From: Echinicola soli
GTDB taxonomy: Bacteria; Bacteroidota; Bacteroidia; Cytophagales; Cyclobacteriaceae
Reading direction: 5' to 3'
DNA length: 64,000 nt
NCBI RefSeq assembly: GCF_006575665.1
Contig: NZ_CP041253.1
Location: 1,617,501-1,681,500, forward strand
Shown here in pieces: positions 18,490 through 26,971 of the stretch (the first letter of the stretch is position 1; the number at the start of each line of letters is the position of its first letter). The notes under the pieces were generated by a model. It saw only the letters and a program-made list of their open reading frames with translations, ran no database searches and was not told where the DNA came from. The position numbers and the translations under genes are program-made.

Positions 18490-18863
18490 ATCCTCCTTAT
18501 AAATTGAATAAAGTAATCCTGCTTTGTCAAATTAAGAAAGTGCCTTAAAGAGATCCCTTCCCGATAGCTCGGGACAGGCTGTTCCTCGGGATGACAACGT
18601 GTTTTGTCCCCGATACATCGGGAAGGAATCTCCTAATATAACCGTAACATGACAAAGTAGGAGTAAAATGGATGGCTCAAAAACCAATCCATTTCCCGTT
18701 TATCCTACAAACATAACCAACTTGTCATTAATTCAGACAAATGGTCTGATTATTGGTTTTATTTTATCATGTAAATAGTTAACTTGCTGAAATAGCAATA
18801 GAAAATAAATAGAAATAAAAGTACTGAATTACAAAATATTTTCGAAACAAAATTTTATCAGTA
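18490..18863. other. 374-bp intergenic region with dispersed palindromic repeat
   Basis: No gene. An imperfect inverted repeat spans about 18547-18632 (GATCCCTTCCCGATAGCTCGGG paired with CCCGATACATCGGGAAGGAATC). It includes TCGGGACAGGCTGT, repeated exactly at 23375-23388. Nearer the SOD gene, TCAGAC-N5-GTCTGA (18733-18749) is a possible operator. No clean promoter box was found. Confidence 0.5.
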
Positions 18864-19631
18864 ATGAAGAAAGTTTCATTTAATCCTTCCAGAAGGACTT
18901 TTATAACACAGAGCACCAAGGCCACATTGGCAGTAGGAATCGGCAGTAGCGCTATCGGGTCGGCTTTCTTGACGGCCTGTGGGGCGTCCAAGGAGGAAGA
19001 GGAAGCTGTTCAGTTGAGCACAGGTTTTTCCCAAGCTGGCTTGGCCTACGACTATGCCGCCCTAGAGCCGAATATAGATGCCACTACCATGGAAATCCAC
19101 TATACCAAACATGCCGCAGGCTATGCCCGAAAGCTGAAGGCGGCCTGTGAAGCAGAAGGTGTGGACATGAGCAAGCCACTGGAAGAGACGCTTATGAAAG
19201 TGTCCAATTACACCACTGCCATGCGAAATAATGGTGGAGGACACTATAACCACGAACTATTCTGGAGCATCATGTCTCCTGAAGGTGGCGGAAAGCCAGC
19301 AGGGGATCTTGCAGCAGCTATCGATGAGGCGTTCGGTAGCTTCGATGCCTTTGTGGAGCAATTCGAAGGTGCCGCCAAAGGGCGTTTTGGATCAGGTTGG
19401 GCTTGGCTGGTAGTCGATGCCAATAAGAAACTGAAAGTGGGTTCTACCCCAAATCAAGATAATCCACTGATGGATGTTTCAGAACTCCAGGGGATCCCAT
19501 TGATGGGGATCGATGTGTGGGAGCACGCCTATTACCTTCATTACCAAAACGAGCGTGGCAAATATGTTTCGAATTGGTGGAATGTGGTTAATTGGTCTGC
19601 TGTGCAAGAGCGTTACAATGCTGTTGTGTAA
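18864..19631 (+). CDS. Exported Fe/Mn-type superoxide dismutase (Tat lipoprotein)
   Basis: 255 residues. The N-terminus SRRTFIT (Arg10-Arg11) is a Tat motif, then a hydrophobic stretch and a lipobox FLTAC (Cys39), so the enzyme should be a folded, lipid-anchored envelope protein. The SOD domain follows, with expected metal ligands His79 (MEIHYTKHA), His130 (GHYNHELFW), Asp217 and His221 ([13 protein letters not shown]). GGGHYNH is the manganese-type or cambialistic form of the motif. It dismutates superoxide, here outside the cytoplasm. Transcribed alone, with its own terminator. Confidence 0.93.
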   Translation: MKKVSFNPSRRTFITQSTKATLAVGIGSSAIGSAFLTACGASKEEEEAVQLSTGFSQAGLAYDYAALEPNIDATTMEIHYTKHAAGYARKLKAACEAEGVDMSKPLEETLMKVSNYTTAMRNNGGGHYNHELFWSIMSPEGGGKPAGDLAAAIDEAFGSFDAFVEQFEGAAKGRFGSGWAWLVVDANKKLKVGSTPNQDNPLMDVSELQGIPLMGIDVWEHAYYLHYQNERGKYVSNWWNVVNWSAVQERYNAVV

Positions 19632-19661
19632 TGTAAACTCAATTCATGTTGATAATAGAAG

Positions 19662-19694
19662 CCGAATAGGAAGTGTCCTGTTCGGTTTTTTTTT
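19662..19694 (+). terminator. Intrinsic terminator after superoxide dismutase
   Basis: CCGAATAGGA and TCCTGTTCGG form a 10-bp stem (one G-T pair) with loop AGTG, followed by nine T bases. Confidence 0.85.
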
Positions 19695-20428
19695 GGGTGA
19701 ATGGTGAACTGCTTGGTAAGGTGGGATCAAGCAATATTTTTGGGGGATGAGAGATTTCCAGGTGGTTTTGATAAGCATGTTTCTCTTTAATGTAGCAATA
19801 GGAATGTGTACCCTATTGACCTGATTATAAAATCAGTATAAATCCTTCATTGCGAACGCAGAGCAACGGAGTGAAGCAATCTCGTTTTCTTAATATGGGA
19901 TTGCCACGGCTCCTTCCCCAAATCCCACCCTACGCCCTGTTTAGCACCAGACAAGCTGGCAGTGACGGTATTTTAAATCGAGTTTATTATAAAAAATCAG
20001 CGCAAACCTTATTAATCTGCACCATCTGCGTGCTATCGAAACCAACCCTAATCTCCCCAACTTTTTAGCTTAATCCGTAATGCGGGGCCAGATGTCCAGG
20101 GATAGAGTACGTGGTACAAAAAAACTGAAAGAATGGAGAGCGGAAAAGGAAATCCATATAGCCGCCAGACAGGTTTAATAGTGGTGACCACTGCGGAGGC
20201 TGAGCAGTTTCAATGTCTCCGGGTTTAAAAGCACCAACTCTCCCCATATTAGCCACTGGGAGATATTTTTTTTTAAGATATAAAAATGGTCGTTTATATA
20301 GATTGTGGCAAATCGTTGATGAAATATAATTTTTTAATTCAACTGTTTTCGTATAAAAAAAATGGTTTTTAACGGGTTGTTTTTGGCATTTTATTTGCGC
20401 AATACGGGACATTGCAAAACCAACTATT
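19695..20428. other. Gene-free stretch with two dispersed repeat types
   Basis: No credible gene. 19850-19970 holds a CATTGCGAAC...GAAGCAATCTCG / GGATTGCCACGG element, and 20000-20030 holds CAGCGCAAACC..ATCTGCACCATCTGCGTGC. Both resemble interspersed non-coding repeats of Bacteroidota intergenic regions. A 155-codon minus frame at 20065-20532 overlaps the next gene start and is not convincing. Confidence 0.45.
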
Positions 20429-20437
20429 ATGATAATC

Positions 20438-21208
20438 ATGAAAAGTACAATGAAAAACTGCGCCAAATGGATAATGCCCTTAAGTCTTGGGCTTGTAATG
20501 ATGGCCTGCTCTGATGATGAAGAAACACCCAAAGAGGGGTACAGTCAGGTAACCTTGAAATCTACAGCTGAGGGCAATTCGGAATCCACTTCAGAAAACA
20601 ACCGAGTGGATGTAAGCGGAATGAGCATTACTTCATTTCAGGTGGGAACCCGGGATATGGAGATGAAGTATGTGTCTCAGGCGGGGATCGATGCCGGGAT
20701 CAGCATTGGCAACGGCATTCTGGAGACTAATATCAGTGCCGAACTGGGGAGCCAGGTCTCGCAGGAGAAAAGCCTCACCCTTGTGGCTGATGGCGAATCC
20801 CAGGTATCGGTCATCGGTGAAGGAGAGACGCCAAACGGAAGTTACACAGAGGTGATTTTCAAACTTTACCAGCACTCCGAAGCCAGTGCCGAAAGTGAAA
20901 TGAAGGACAAATCCATGCTCATCCAAGGTGAAGTGGAAGGGAAATCCACTCAAGTGTGGTTTGCGGCTGAGAAGCAGCTGAGGGCTGTGGCCGAATCGTC
21001 TCAGGGGTATGAAGTGAATGGCAATACTGACATGACAGTGGTATTTGATCTGGAAGCAATGTTTGCCGGTGTGGAAATGGATGCTGCCTTGGATGCCAAT
21101 GCCGATGGCGTCGTGGAGATCGGCCCGGATAATGTGGACGGCAATGCCGCCCTTTACAGCAAGATTGAGAGCAATATAGAAAGTGCGATAGTACTTAAAA
21201 ATCAATAA
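20438..21208 (+). CDS. Hypothetical lipoprotein
   Basis: About 256 residues from the second ATG (MKSTMKNC); alternatives at 20429 and 20450 are in frame. A signal peptide ends in lipobox VMMAC before SDDEETPKEG, so it is anchored in the envelope. The rest is acidic and beta-rich, with a calcium-loop-like DANADGVVEI near residue 220. I do not recognise the family. Transcribed alone, followed by a strong terminator. Confidence 0.75.
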   Translation: MKSTMKNCAKWIMPLSLGLVMMACSDDEETPKEGYSQVTLKSTAEGNSESTSENNRVDVSGMSITSFQVGTRDMEMKYVSQAGIDAGISIGNGILETNISAELGSQVSQEKSLTLVADGESQVSVIGEGETPNGSYTEVIFKLYQHSEASAESEMKDKSMLIQGEVEGKSTQVWFAAEKQLRAVAESSQGYEVNGNTDMTVVFDLEAMFAGVEMDAALDANADGVVEIGPDNVDGNAALYSKIESNIESAIVLKNQ

Positions 21209-21239
21209 TTGGATAATCGGTTTTTTAACACACCAGACC

Positions 21240-21268
21240 AGAGACCGGTAATTTTGCCGGTCTCTTTG
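21240..21268 (+). terminator. Intrinsic terminator after the lipoprotein gene
   Basis: AGAGACCGG and CCGGTCTCT form a perfect 9-bp stem with an 8-base loop, followed by a T-rich tail (TTGTATTTG). Confidence 0.75.
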
Positions 21269-21324
21269 TATTTGTGCATTATTTGCCTTTTTTTGTTTCC
21301 TCAATTATACTAACTGTTGACTTT

Positions 21325-21792
21325 ATGAAAGATCCCAAGACGCTCAGTGCCGTAGCGGCATTTCACGAAACCTTTAAACATCCAATTCTAGAAGTGCCTA
21401 CTATTCCAGATGAGAAGCGGTCCAAACTCAGGGTTTCCCTGATTGCCGAAGAGCTGAAGGAATTGGAAGAAGCCATCAAAAATGATGACCTTGTAGAGGT
21501 AGCGGATGCCTTATGTGACATACAGTATGTATTGGCAGGTGCTGTGCTGGAGTTTGGGCTGGCGGATAAGTTCAAGGAGTTATTTGATGAAGTGCAGCGC
21601 TCCAATATGAGCAAGGCCTGTAAGTCTGTCGAAGAAGTTGAGGCCACCCTTTCCCATTACCAAAATCAAGGTGTCGAATGTTATTATGAACAAGAGGGAG
21701 ACCTTTATCTGGTATTCAGAAAGGAAGATCGCAAAACCTTGAAGTCGGTCAACTATTCTCCAGCAGACCTCAAGGGCATTCTTTCAAAATAG
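21325..21792 (+). CDS. MazG-like all-alpha NTP pyrophosphohydrolase family protein
   Basis: 155 residues from the ATG giving MKDPKTLSAV; the longer frame starts inside the previous terminator region. SLIAEELKELEEA and EVADALCDIQYVLAG form the EExxE...ExxD magnesium site of dimeric MazG-like enzymes, which cleave nucleoside triphosphates to monophosphate and pyrophosphate, often as house-cleaning. A 50-residue C-terminal extension (about 105-155) is outside the core motif. The following peptidase gene begins 44 bases later and may share the transcript. Confidence 0.8.
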   Translation: MKDPKTLSAVAAFHETFKHPILEVPTIPDEKRSKLRVSLIAEELKELEEAIKNDDLVEVADALCDIQYVLAGAVLEFGLADKFKELFDEVQRSNMSKACKSVEEVEATLSHYQNQGVECYYEQEGDLYLVFRKEDRKTLKSVNYSPADLKGILSK

Positions 21793-21836
21793 GCCTATAC
21801 GCCAAAATCACTTTTACTAACCATTAACACCACTTA

Positions 21837-22973
21837 ATGATGATCTGTTCTTCTAAATCCATGTATGCGCTGGTATGTGGTTTATTAATAGCTTTTAGCA
21901 GCTATGGCCAAGAAAGGGCCAGAGATTATGGTTTTACCTTTGGTGTATTAGTACCAGGAAAATGGAATGCCATCACCGATGTAACGGGTGTGAAAGTGGG
22001 GCATCAGACACTGGTCAACGGTGATAGTGTTCGTACCGGAGTAACCGCTATTTTGCCCCATGGGGGCAATGTTTTTCAGGAAAAAGTACCCGGAGCAGTG
22101 TATGTGGGCAATGGCTTTGGCAAGTTGGCGGGCACTACGCAGGTGGAAGAATTGGGGAATATCGAAACGCCAATCGTGCTGACCAATACCCTGAGCGTGG
22201 CCGCAGGGATCGAAGGCGTGATCGACTATACATTTTCCAACCCAGAAAATGCTAATGTCCGGTCCGTCAATGCTGTAGTGGGAGAGACCAACGACGGTTA
22301 TCTCAATGACATTCGTGGTCGTCATGTAAAACCAGCCGATGTCGTCACAGCCATCCAATCTGCCCGGTCAGGGGAAGTGAAGGAAGGGAATGTCGGCGCC
22401 GGAACAGGCACCATCTGCTTCGGCTTCAAAGGCGGAATTGGTACTGCGTCCAGAAAGCTGCCTACTGAGATGGGAGGGTACACTGTAGGCGTTCTGGTTC
22501 AGACCAATTTTGGAGGAGTCCTGCAAGTCGATGGGCTTCCCGTGGGAAAGGAGCTTGGCCAATATGCATTTAAAAACCAACTGGAATCGGCTGATGGCTC
22601 TTGTATGATCGTCGTGGCCACCAATGCACCTGTCCATGCCCGCAACCTAAAACGAATGGCGAAAAGGGCCATTATGGGGTTGGCCAAAACCGGTGGAATT
22701 GCCTCCAATGGCTCTGGAGATTACGTAGTGGCTTTTTCTACCGCTGAAAGCTTGAGGATTCCCTATGATTCCAATGGTGAAGAGCGGCTGTCAATGGAAG
22801 TGATCAACAACGATTATATGAGCGGACTTTTTCTCGCCACCATCGAAGCCACTGAAGAAGCCATCATCAATTCCCTTTTTGCTGCAGAAACCATGAAGGG
22901 CTATCAAGGCCGTGAGATCGAGAGATTGCCAGTGGAGAAGGTGTTGGAGATAAAGAGTGGCAGTGATCGGTAG
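21837..22973 (+). CDS. Secreted P1/DmpA-family (S58) peptidase
   Basis: 378 residues. The signal peptide (YALVCGLLIAFSSYGQ) precedes RARDYGFTFGVLVPGKWNAITDVTGVKVG, the N-terminal signature of DmpA/L-aminopeptidase-like proteins. IETPIVLTNTLSV and GTGTICFGFKGGIGTASR follow, and NGSGDYVVAFST near residue 300. These Ntn-fold enzymes self-cleave before a nucleophilic Ser or Thr and release N-terminal D- or L-amino acids or beta-peptides. Specificity cannot be told. Located in periplasm or outside. Confidence 0.88.
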   Translation: MMICSSKSMYALVCGLLIAFSSYGQERARDYGFTFGVLVPGKWNAITDVTGVKVGHQTLVNGDSVRTGVTAILPHGGNVFQEKVPGAVYVGNGFGKLAGTTQVEELGNIETPIVLTNTLSVAAGIEGVIDYTFSNPENANVRSVNAVVGETNDGYLNDIRGRHVKPADVVTAIQSARSGEVKEGNVGAGTGTICFGFKGGIGTASRKLPTEMGGYTVGVLVQTNFGGVLQVDGLPVGKELGQYAFKNQLESADGSCMIVVATNAPVHARNLKRMAKRAIMGLAKTGGIASNGSGDYVVAFSTAESLRIPYDSNGEERLSMEVINNDYMSGLFLATIEATEEAIINSLFAAETMKGYQGREIERLPVEKVLEIKSGSDR

Positions 22974-23757
22974 GCAGTGGTCCGTCAACAGTAGCATTAC
23001 CTGGACATGGATGTTTTTTCATAATAACTACTGAAGAAAACCCAGGAAAAGACCTGTTGTTCCGATAGCTGTGCTGCGGAATCACGAGCCTTGAGTTTTT
23101 ACACAACAGCACCTGCGTTGGTCATTTCTTTGGAAAGGAAACCAAGATTATTACGGGGCAAACAATATTTCCGGAGAGCGGTTTGGCATTCACCACATAG
23201 GACCAGTAAGAGTGAATTCTCCTTATCGGTTTATGTGTGCTTTCAGTGCTCTTGGGTCTTGGCCAGTTGACTTGTAGTTGCCTCCTGTTTTTACGTTTGC
23301 TCAAAAAAGTGCCAGCGGCACGAATGATTTTGAAGCAATTTCAGGTCGCAACACTTGTGCGCTCCCGAAATAGTTCGGGACAGGCTGTGGTGTAGAGGCT
23401 AATGCCTATTTCGGGTTTAATGCTGTTTAGATAAGGGGATTTTCCAGTTCGAAAGGCGGTCATTGAGGGAATCATGGTTTTAATTTTAAATTTTAGCACA
23501 ATAGATGCACCGCGGCGGGGTTTCCTCCATAGGCGGACAGGTTTGGTTCTTTTTTGACCTGTAGCAAAAAAGGGGCAAAGGTAAGGGGATGAAAACCACG
23601 CTGGAATTTAGCAAGAGAAATAGTAAACAGCCATCCCAAATACTTACTAACTAAACGGTATTAGTTTTGGGTTTAGGCCATTTCCCTGTCCCAAATCCCT
23701 CATTTTATAATTTTTAACAACCCCTCTATTTGTTTTTACAAGAAGCAATTCTATATT
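22974..23757. other. Gene-free stretch carrying dispersed repeats
   Basis: No gene is supported. CCCGAAATAGTTCGGG (23364-23379) with TCGGGACAGGCTGT (23375-23388) matches the element at 18560-18582. 23515-23560 has a GCGGCGGGG...CCGCCTA-type remnant seen in many Bacteroidota spacers. A 60-codon minus frame (23122-23304) has biased composition and no recognisable domain. Confidence 0.45.
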
Positions 23758-23776
23758 TACTTTGTAATTCAAAGTA
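23758..23776. promoter_or_regulatory. Palindromic operator, first copy (membrane protein/regulator genes)
   Basis: TACTTTG-N5-CAAAGTA with spacer TAATT, ending 6 bases before the ATG at 23783. The same palindrome occurs in front of creD at 24705-24725. It is probably bound by the winged-helix protein encoded between the two sites, which would give autoregulation. Confidence 0.6.
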
Positions 23777-23782
23777 CTTTCT

Positions 23783-24403
23783 ATGGATCAGCAAAAATAC
23801 ATCGATGACTTGCGGGAAATTCGCGAGATCATGAACAGGTCTTCTAAGTTTATTTCCCTAAGCGGCATGTCGGGCATAGCTGCGGGGATTATTGCGCTTA
23901 TTGGAGCATATATAGCCAATACAATGGTCTATTCTCAGCTGGATGAAGGGGCTATCAATGATGTCGCCACGGATAAAATGCCCTTACTGTATCAGTTAAT
24001 GTGGGTAGGTGGCTTGACACTGGTGTGTTCTGTGGCCGCAGGGGTATTGTTTACCAGAAATACGGCGAAGAAGAAAAAACAAAAGCTCTGGGATCATCAG
24101 ACTAAAAGACTGTTGATCAATCTGGCCATTCCGATTTTGTCAGGTGGGATTTTCTGTGTGATCCTTTTGCTGCACGGACAATTGGCGTGGATTGCTCCGC
24201 TGACCCTGGTGTTTTATGGATTGGCTTTGGTCAATGCCAGTAAGTACACCTTGGGTGAAATCCGTGGTTTGGGATTAGCAGAAATAGCTTTAGGTTTGCT
24301 TGCTGCCTGCTTTACGGGATATGGAATTTGGTTTTGGGCGGTAGGTTTTGGGGTGCTTCATATTGTTTATGGATTGGTCATGCAATTAAAATACAAGTCG
24401 TGA
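23783..24403 (+). CDS. Hypothetical multi-pass membrane protein
   Basis: 206 residues. A charged helical N-terminus (MDQQKYIDDLREIREIMNRSS) is followed by about six hydrophobic segments (roughly 30-50, 72-92, 108-130, 133-150, 155-175, 180-200). I recognise no named domain. It overlaps the winged-helix regulator gene by four bases (GTGA), a tight translational coupling, so it may sense a membrane or envelope state for that regulator. This last point is inference. Confidence 0.75.
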   Translation: MDQQKYIDDLREIREIMNRSSKFISLSGMSGIAAGIIALIGAYIANTMVYSQLDEGAINDVATDKMPLLYQLMWVGGLTLVCSVAAGVLFTRNTAKKKKQKLWDHQTKRLLINLAIPILSGGIFCVILLLHGQLAWIAPLTLVFYGLALVNASKYTLGEIRGLGLAEIALGLLAACFTGYGIWFWAVGFGVLHIVYGLVMQLKYKS

Positions 24404-24690
24404 AAGAGCTGTTAAAGGATCTTAATAAAGCCTTTGAAAATAAAATCAGGTTAGGAATAATGTCTGCCCTGGTGGTCAATGACCATTTGGACTTTACGGC
24501 ATTAAAGGATTTGCTGGGGGTGACGGACGGTAACCTGGCCAGTCACCTTAAAACCCTGGAGAAGTACCGTTATATCCGCTACACCAAAGAGTTTTTGGAC
24601 CGTAAGCCTAACACCAAATATTCGGCCACGGAAGAAGGGATTGAGGCCTTCGAGAAGCACATTAGAGCCATCGAACAATTATTAAAATAA
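24400..24690 (+). CDS. Winged-helix DNA-binding regulator (PF13601-like)
   Basis: 96 residues, starting at GTG 24400 inside the stop of the membrane-protein gene. The body NKIRLGIMSALVVNDHLDFTALKDLLGVTDGNLASHLKTLEKYRYI is the small MarR/ArsR-related winged-helix domain, with recognition helix TDGNLASHLKTLEK and wing RKPNTKYSATEEG. It is the likely binder of the palindromes at 23758-23776 and 24705-24725. It has no separate sensor domain. Confidence 0.85.
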   Translation: MKELLKDLNKAFENKIRLGIMSALVVNDHLDFTALKDLLGVTDGNLASHLKTLEKYRYIRYTKEFLDRKPNTKYSATEEGIEAFEKHIRAIEQLLK

Positions 24691-24704
24691 AAAAATTTAC
24701 CTAT

Positions 24705-24725
24705 GTACTTTGTAATTCAAAGTAC
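24705..24725. promoter_or_regulatory. Palindromic operator, second copy (creD)
   Basis: A perfect 8-bp inverted repeat GTACTTTG-N5-CAAAGTAC, spacer TAATT, 18 bases before the creD ATG. Eighteen or more bases are the same as the copy at 23758-23776, and both are followed by TTT. Confidence 0.65.
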
Positions 24726-24743
24726 TTTTAAATCTAATTTATC

Positions 24744-26096
24744 ATGAAAAACGAAAACACAGTATTTGAGAAAATTGGCAACTGGGTCAGTCATTCGGTT
24801 ACCTTGAAATTATTGGTCATCACCATTTTGGTTTTATTATTATTGATCCCATCATCTATGATAATGGATTTGATAGCAGAGCGGGAAGCCTTAAGCCAAG
24901 CTGCGACTGAAGAGGTAAGTATGAAGTGGGCAAATAATCAACAGCTAAATGGCCCAGTGCTGACGATTCCTTTGGTATATGAATACAAGGAAAAGGAAGA
25001 ACTCAAGGAGGTCGTAAAGTACCTATATCTCTTGCCTAACAACCTTCAGGTAGACGGAGAGGTGGTGCCGGAAAAACTAAAACGGGGGATCTATGAGGTG
25101 ATCGTGTATAAGTCACAACTGGCAGTGTCGGGGAGTTTTGACCTGATGGAAAAAGTAGACCGCACCAATCTGAAGCAAATTCAATACGGTAAGGCATTTT
25201 TGACCATTGGTATTTCGGATTTAAGAGGGATCAAAGAAGAACTTGCCGTGGATTGGGGTGGAGTGGACTGTCAGGTAAAGCCTGGCTCAAAAGTCCCTTC
25301 CATTATCACACAGGGAATTACGGTGGATTTGCCCAATCTGGAAAGCAGCATGGGCACTAAGGTTCCGTTTCACTTTTCCCTTAATTTGCAGGGCAGCAGA
25401 AGCATATCTTTTGTGCCTGTGGGAGGAACTACGGAGGTAAATGTCAATTCTCCCTGGCCTTCTCCGAGCTTTTACGGCAATTTTTTGCCGGATCAACGAA
25501 AAGTTACCGGTCAAGGTTTTGAGGCCAGATGGAAGGTACTTCAGCTAAACAGAAACTTTCCGCAAAGTTGGGTAGACGAGATGCAGGGAAGTAATCTTCA
25601 GGCAGCGGCCTTTGGGGTGGATTTGATTTTTCCAGTGGATGATTACCAAAAATCCATACGCTCTGCAAAGTATGCTGTGATGACTATTTTGATGACGTTT
25701 TTAATTTTTTTCTTAGTTGAGGTCCTGAATAAACGCAAGATTCACCCTTTCCAGTATGCGCTGGTCGGTCTTGGGCTTTGTTTGTTTTATGTCTTGTTGG
25801 TATCGATTTCAGAGCACACTGATTTTAATACCGCCTACGCCATTGCAGCGTTTGGTGTGGTGGCCATGATTGTGCTTTATTCGTTGACGGTGTTCCGGAA
25901 GAAGAAGCTTTCGCTGCTGCTGTTGGCCGTATTGGTGGGGGCGTATAGCTTTTTGTATGTGACCCTGCAGTTGACAGATTATGCCCTGCTGATGGGAAGT
26001 GTGGGGCTTACCGTGATGCTGGCCATGACCATGTATTTCACGAGGAATATTGATTGGTACCAATTGAGCATCGGAAAAGAGGAAGAGAAGGGCTAG
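24744..26096 (+). CDS. creD: CreD-family inner membrane protein
   Basis: 450 residues. One N-terminal membrane helix (LKLLVITILVLLLLIPSSMI) is followed by a long periplasmic beta-rich domain (about 50-305; GPVLTIPLVYEY, LYLLPNNLQVDGEV) and five or six C-terminal helices. This is the CreD/Cet layout. In enterobacteria CreD belongs to the CreBC envelope-stress regulon; its biochemical role is unclear. Here it follows a winged-helix regulator rather than a two-component system, and has its own operator copy. Confidence 0.9.
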   Translation: MKNENTVFEKIGNWVSHSVTLKLLVITILVLLLLIPSSMIMDLIAEREALSQAATEEVSMKWANNQQLNGPVLTIPLVYEYKEKEELKEVVKYLYLLPNNLQVDGEVVPEKLKRGIYEVIVYKSQLAVSGSFDLMEKVDRTNLKQIQYGKAFLTIGISDLRGIKEELAVDWGGVDCQVKPGSKVPSIITQGITVDLPNLESSMGTKVPFHFSLNLQGSRSISFVPVGGTTEVNVNSPWPSPSFYGNFLPDQRKVTGQGFEARWKVLQLNRNFPQSWVDEMQGSNLQAAAFGVDLIFPVDDYQKSIRSAKYAVMTILMTFLIFFLVEVLNKRKIHPFQYALVGLGLCLFYVLLVSISEHTDFNTAYAIAAFGVVAMIVLYSLTVFRKKKLSLLLLAVLVGAYSFLYVTLQLTDYALLMGSVGLTVMLAMTMYFTRNIDWYQLSIGKEEEKG

Positions 26097-26400
26097 GGCT
26101 AGCGTGCCATGAATACAAATGCCAAGGTGTTTAGTACCTGTTGTATTTTTTCCATTTCTAAGCTGTTAGGTCTAAGCTTAAACAAAGCGAAGTGCTGCCC
26201 TTTGCGAATCAGGAGGGCAGCATTTTTTCACTTCTTCCTTCCTTCGTGGAATGTAATCCAAATATGAAGGCTAATTCCCCATTCTTATGTGCAATACAAC
26301 CATAAAAACCTTTTATAAGGTCTTTTCATGGAAAATAATTTTTTATCACTGATGGAATCAATAATTTAATGGGTTCGAATCAAGTAATACCCTATAGAAT
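26097..26400. other. 304-bp intergenic region
   Basis: Contains the creD terminator at 26193-26228; the rest is AT-rich leader to the GMC-partner gene. No TAnnTTTG box was found in the last 80 bases. Confidence 0.5.
26193..26228 (+). terminator. Intrinsic terminator after creD
   Basis: TGCTGCCCT (26193-26201) and AGGGCAGCA (26214-26222) form a 9-bp stem followed by six T bases. Confidence 0.85.
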
Positions 26401-26952
26401 ATGAATAGACGCGAAGCAATGAAACGGACTGCCCTGATGTTTGGCAGTGCACTTTCGGTGTCCACTTTTGCTGTATTTCAGCAGGGCTGTACCCGTTCAA
26501 AAAATGCCATAGCGGGAGTTTTCAGTGATGAAGACACTAAGATAATGGCAGAGATTGGGGATATCATTATCCCGGAAACACCCGATTCCCCTGGAGCCAA
26601 ATCCGTGGGAATTGGAGCTTTTATGGTGAAGATGCTGGAGGATTGTTATTCCCAGGAAGACCGGGAGAAGGTCTCCACAGCATTGAATTATTTTGAAGGC
26701 GAAAAGGATTTCTCTTCATTATCAGCAGATAAGCAAGTGGCGGCAGTAAGTGACTTGGACAGCCAAGTATATGGCAAAAGCAATGAGCTGGATGAAGGTC
26801 TTATGAGGGGCTATAAGATCATGAAGGAGTTGACTCTCTTTGGCTACTTCAGTTCTGAGGCCGGCGCCACGCAAGCCCTTCGCTATGAACTGGTACCTGG
26901 ACGCTATGACGGCTGTGTCGATTTGAAGCCTGGCGACAAAGCCTGGGCGTAA
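26401..26952 (+). CDS. Gluconate 2-dehydrogenase subunit 3-like Tat-exported protein
   Basis: 183 residues. The N-terminus MNRREAMKRTALMFGSALSVS has a twin-arginine signal, and QGC at about residue 30 may be a lipobox. IMAEIGDIIIPETPDSPGAKSVGIGAFM is the signature of the gluconate 2-dehydrogenase small subunit (subunit 3) family, which partners a GMC flavoprotein and helps its export. The GMC gene follows 19 bases later. A two-subunit periplasmic sugar or polyol dehydrogenase is the best reading; no cytochrome subunit gene is nearby. Confidence 0.88.
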   Translation: MNRREAMKRTALMFGSALSVSTFAVFQQGCTRSKNAIAGVFSDEDTKIMAEIGDIIIPETPDSPGAKSVGIGAFMVKMLEDCYSQEDREKVSTALNYFEGEKDFSSLSADKQVAAVSDLDSQVYGKSNELDEGLMRGYKIMKELTLFGYFSSEAGATQALRYELVPGRYDGCVDLKPGDKAWA

Positions 26953-26971
26953 CCAAAAAAAAACAATCAAT

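Noticed and set aside
20065..20532. A 155-codon minus frame
   Set aside because: It overlaps the signal peptide of the plus-strand lipoprotein gene and spans a repeat-rich spacer.
23122..23304. A 60-codon minus frame rich in Arg and Lys
   Set aside because: No domain, no promoter, and located in a spacer with dispersed repeats.
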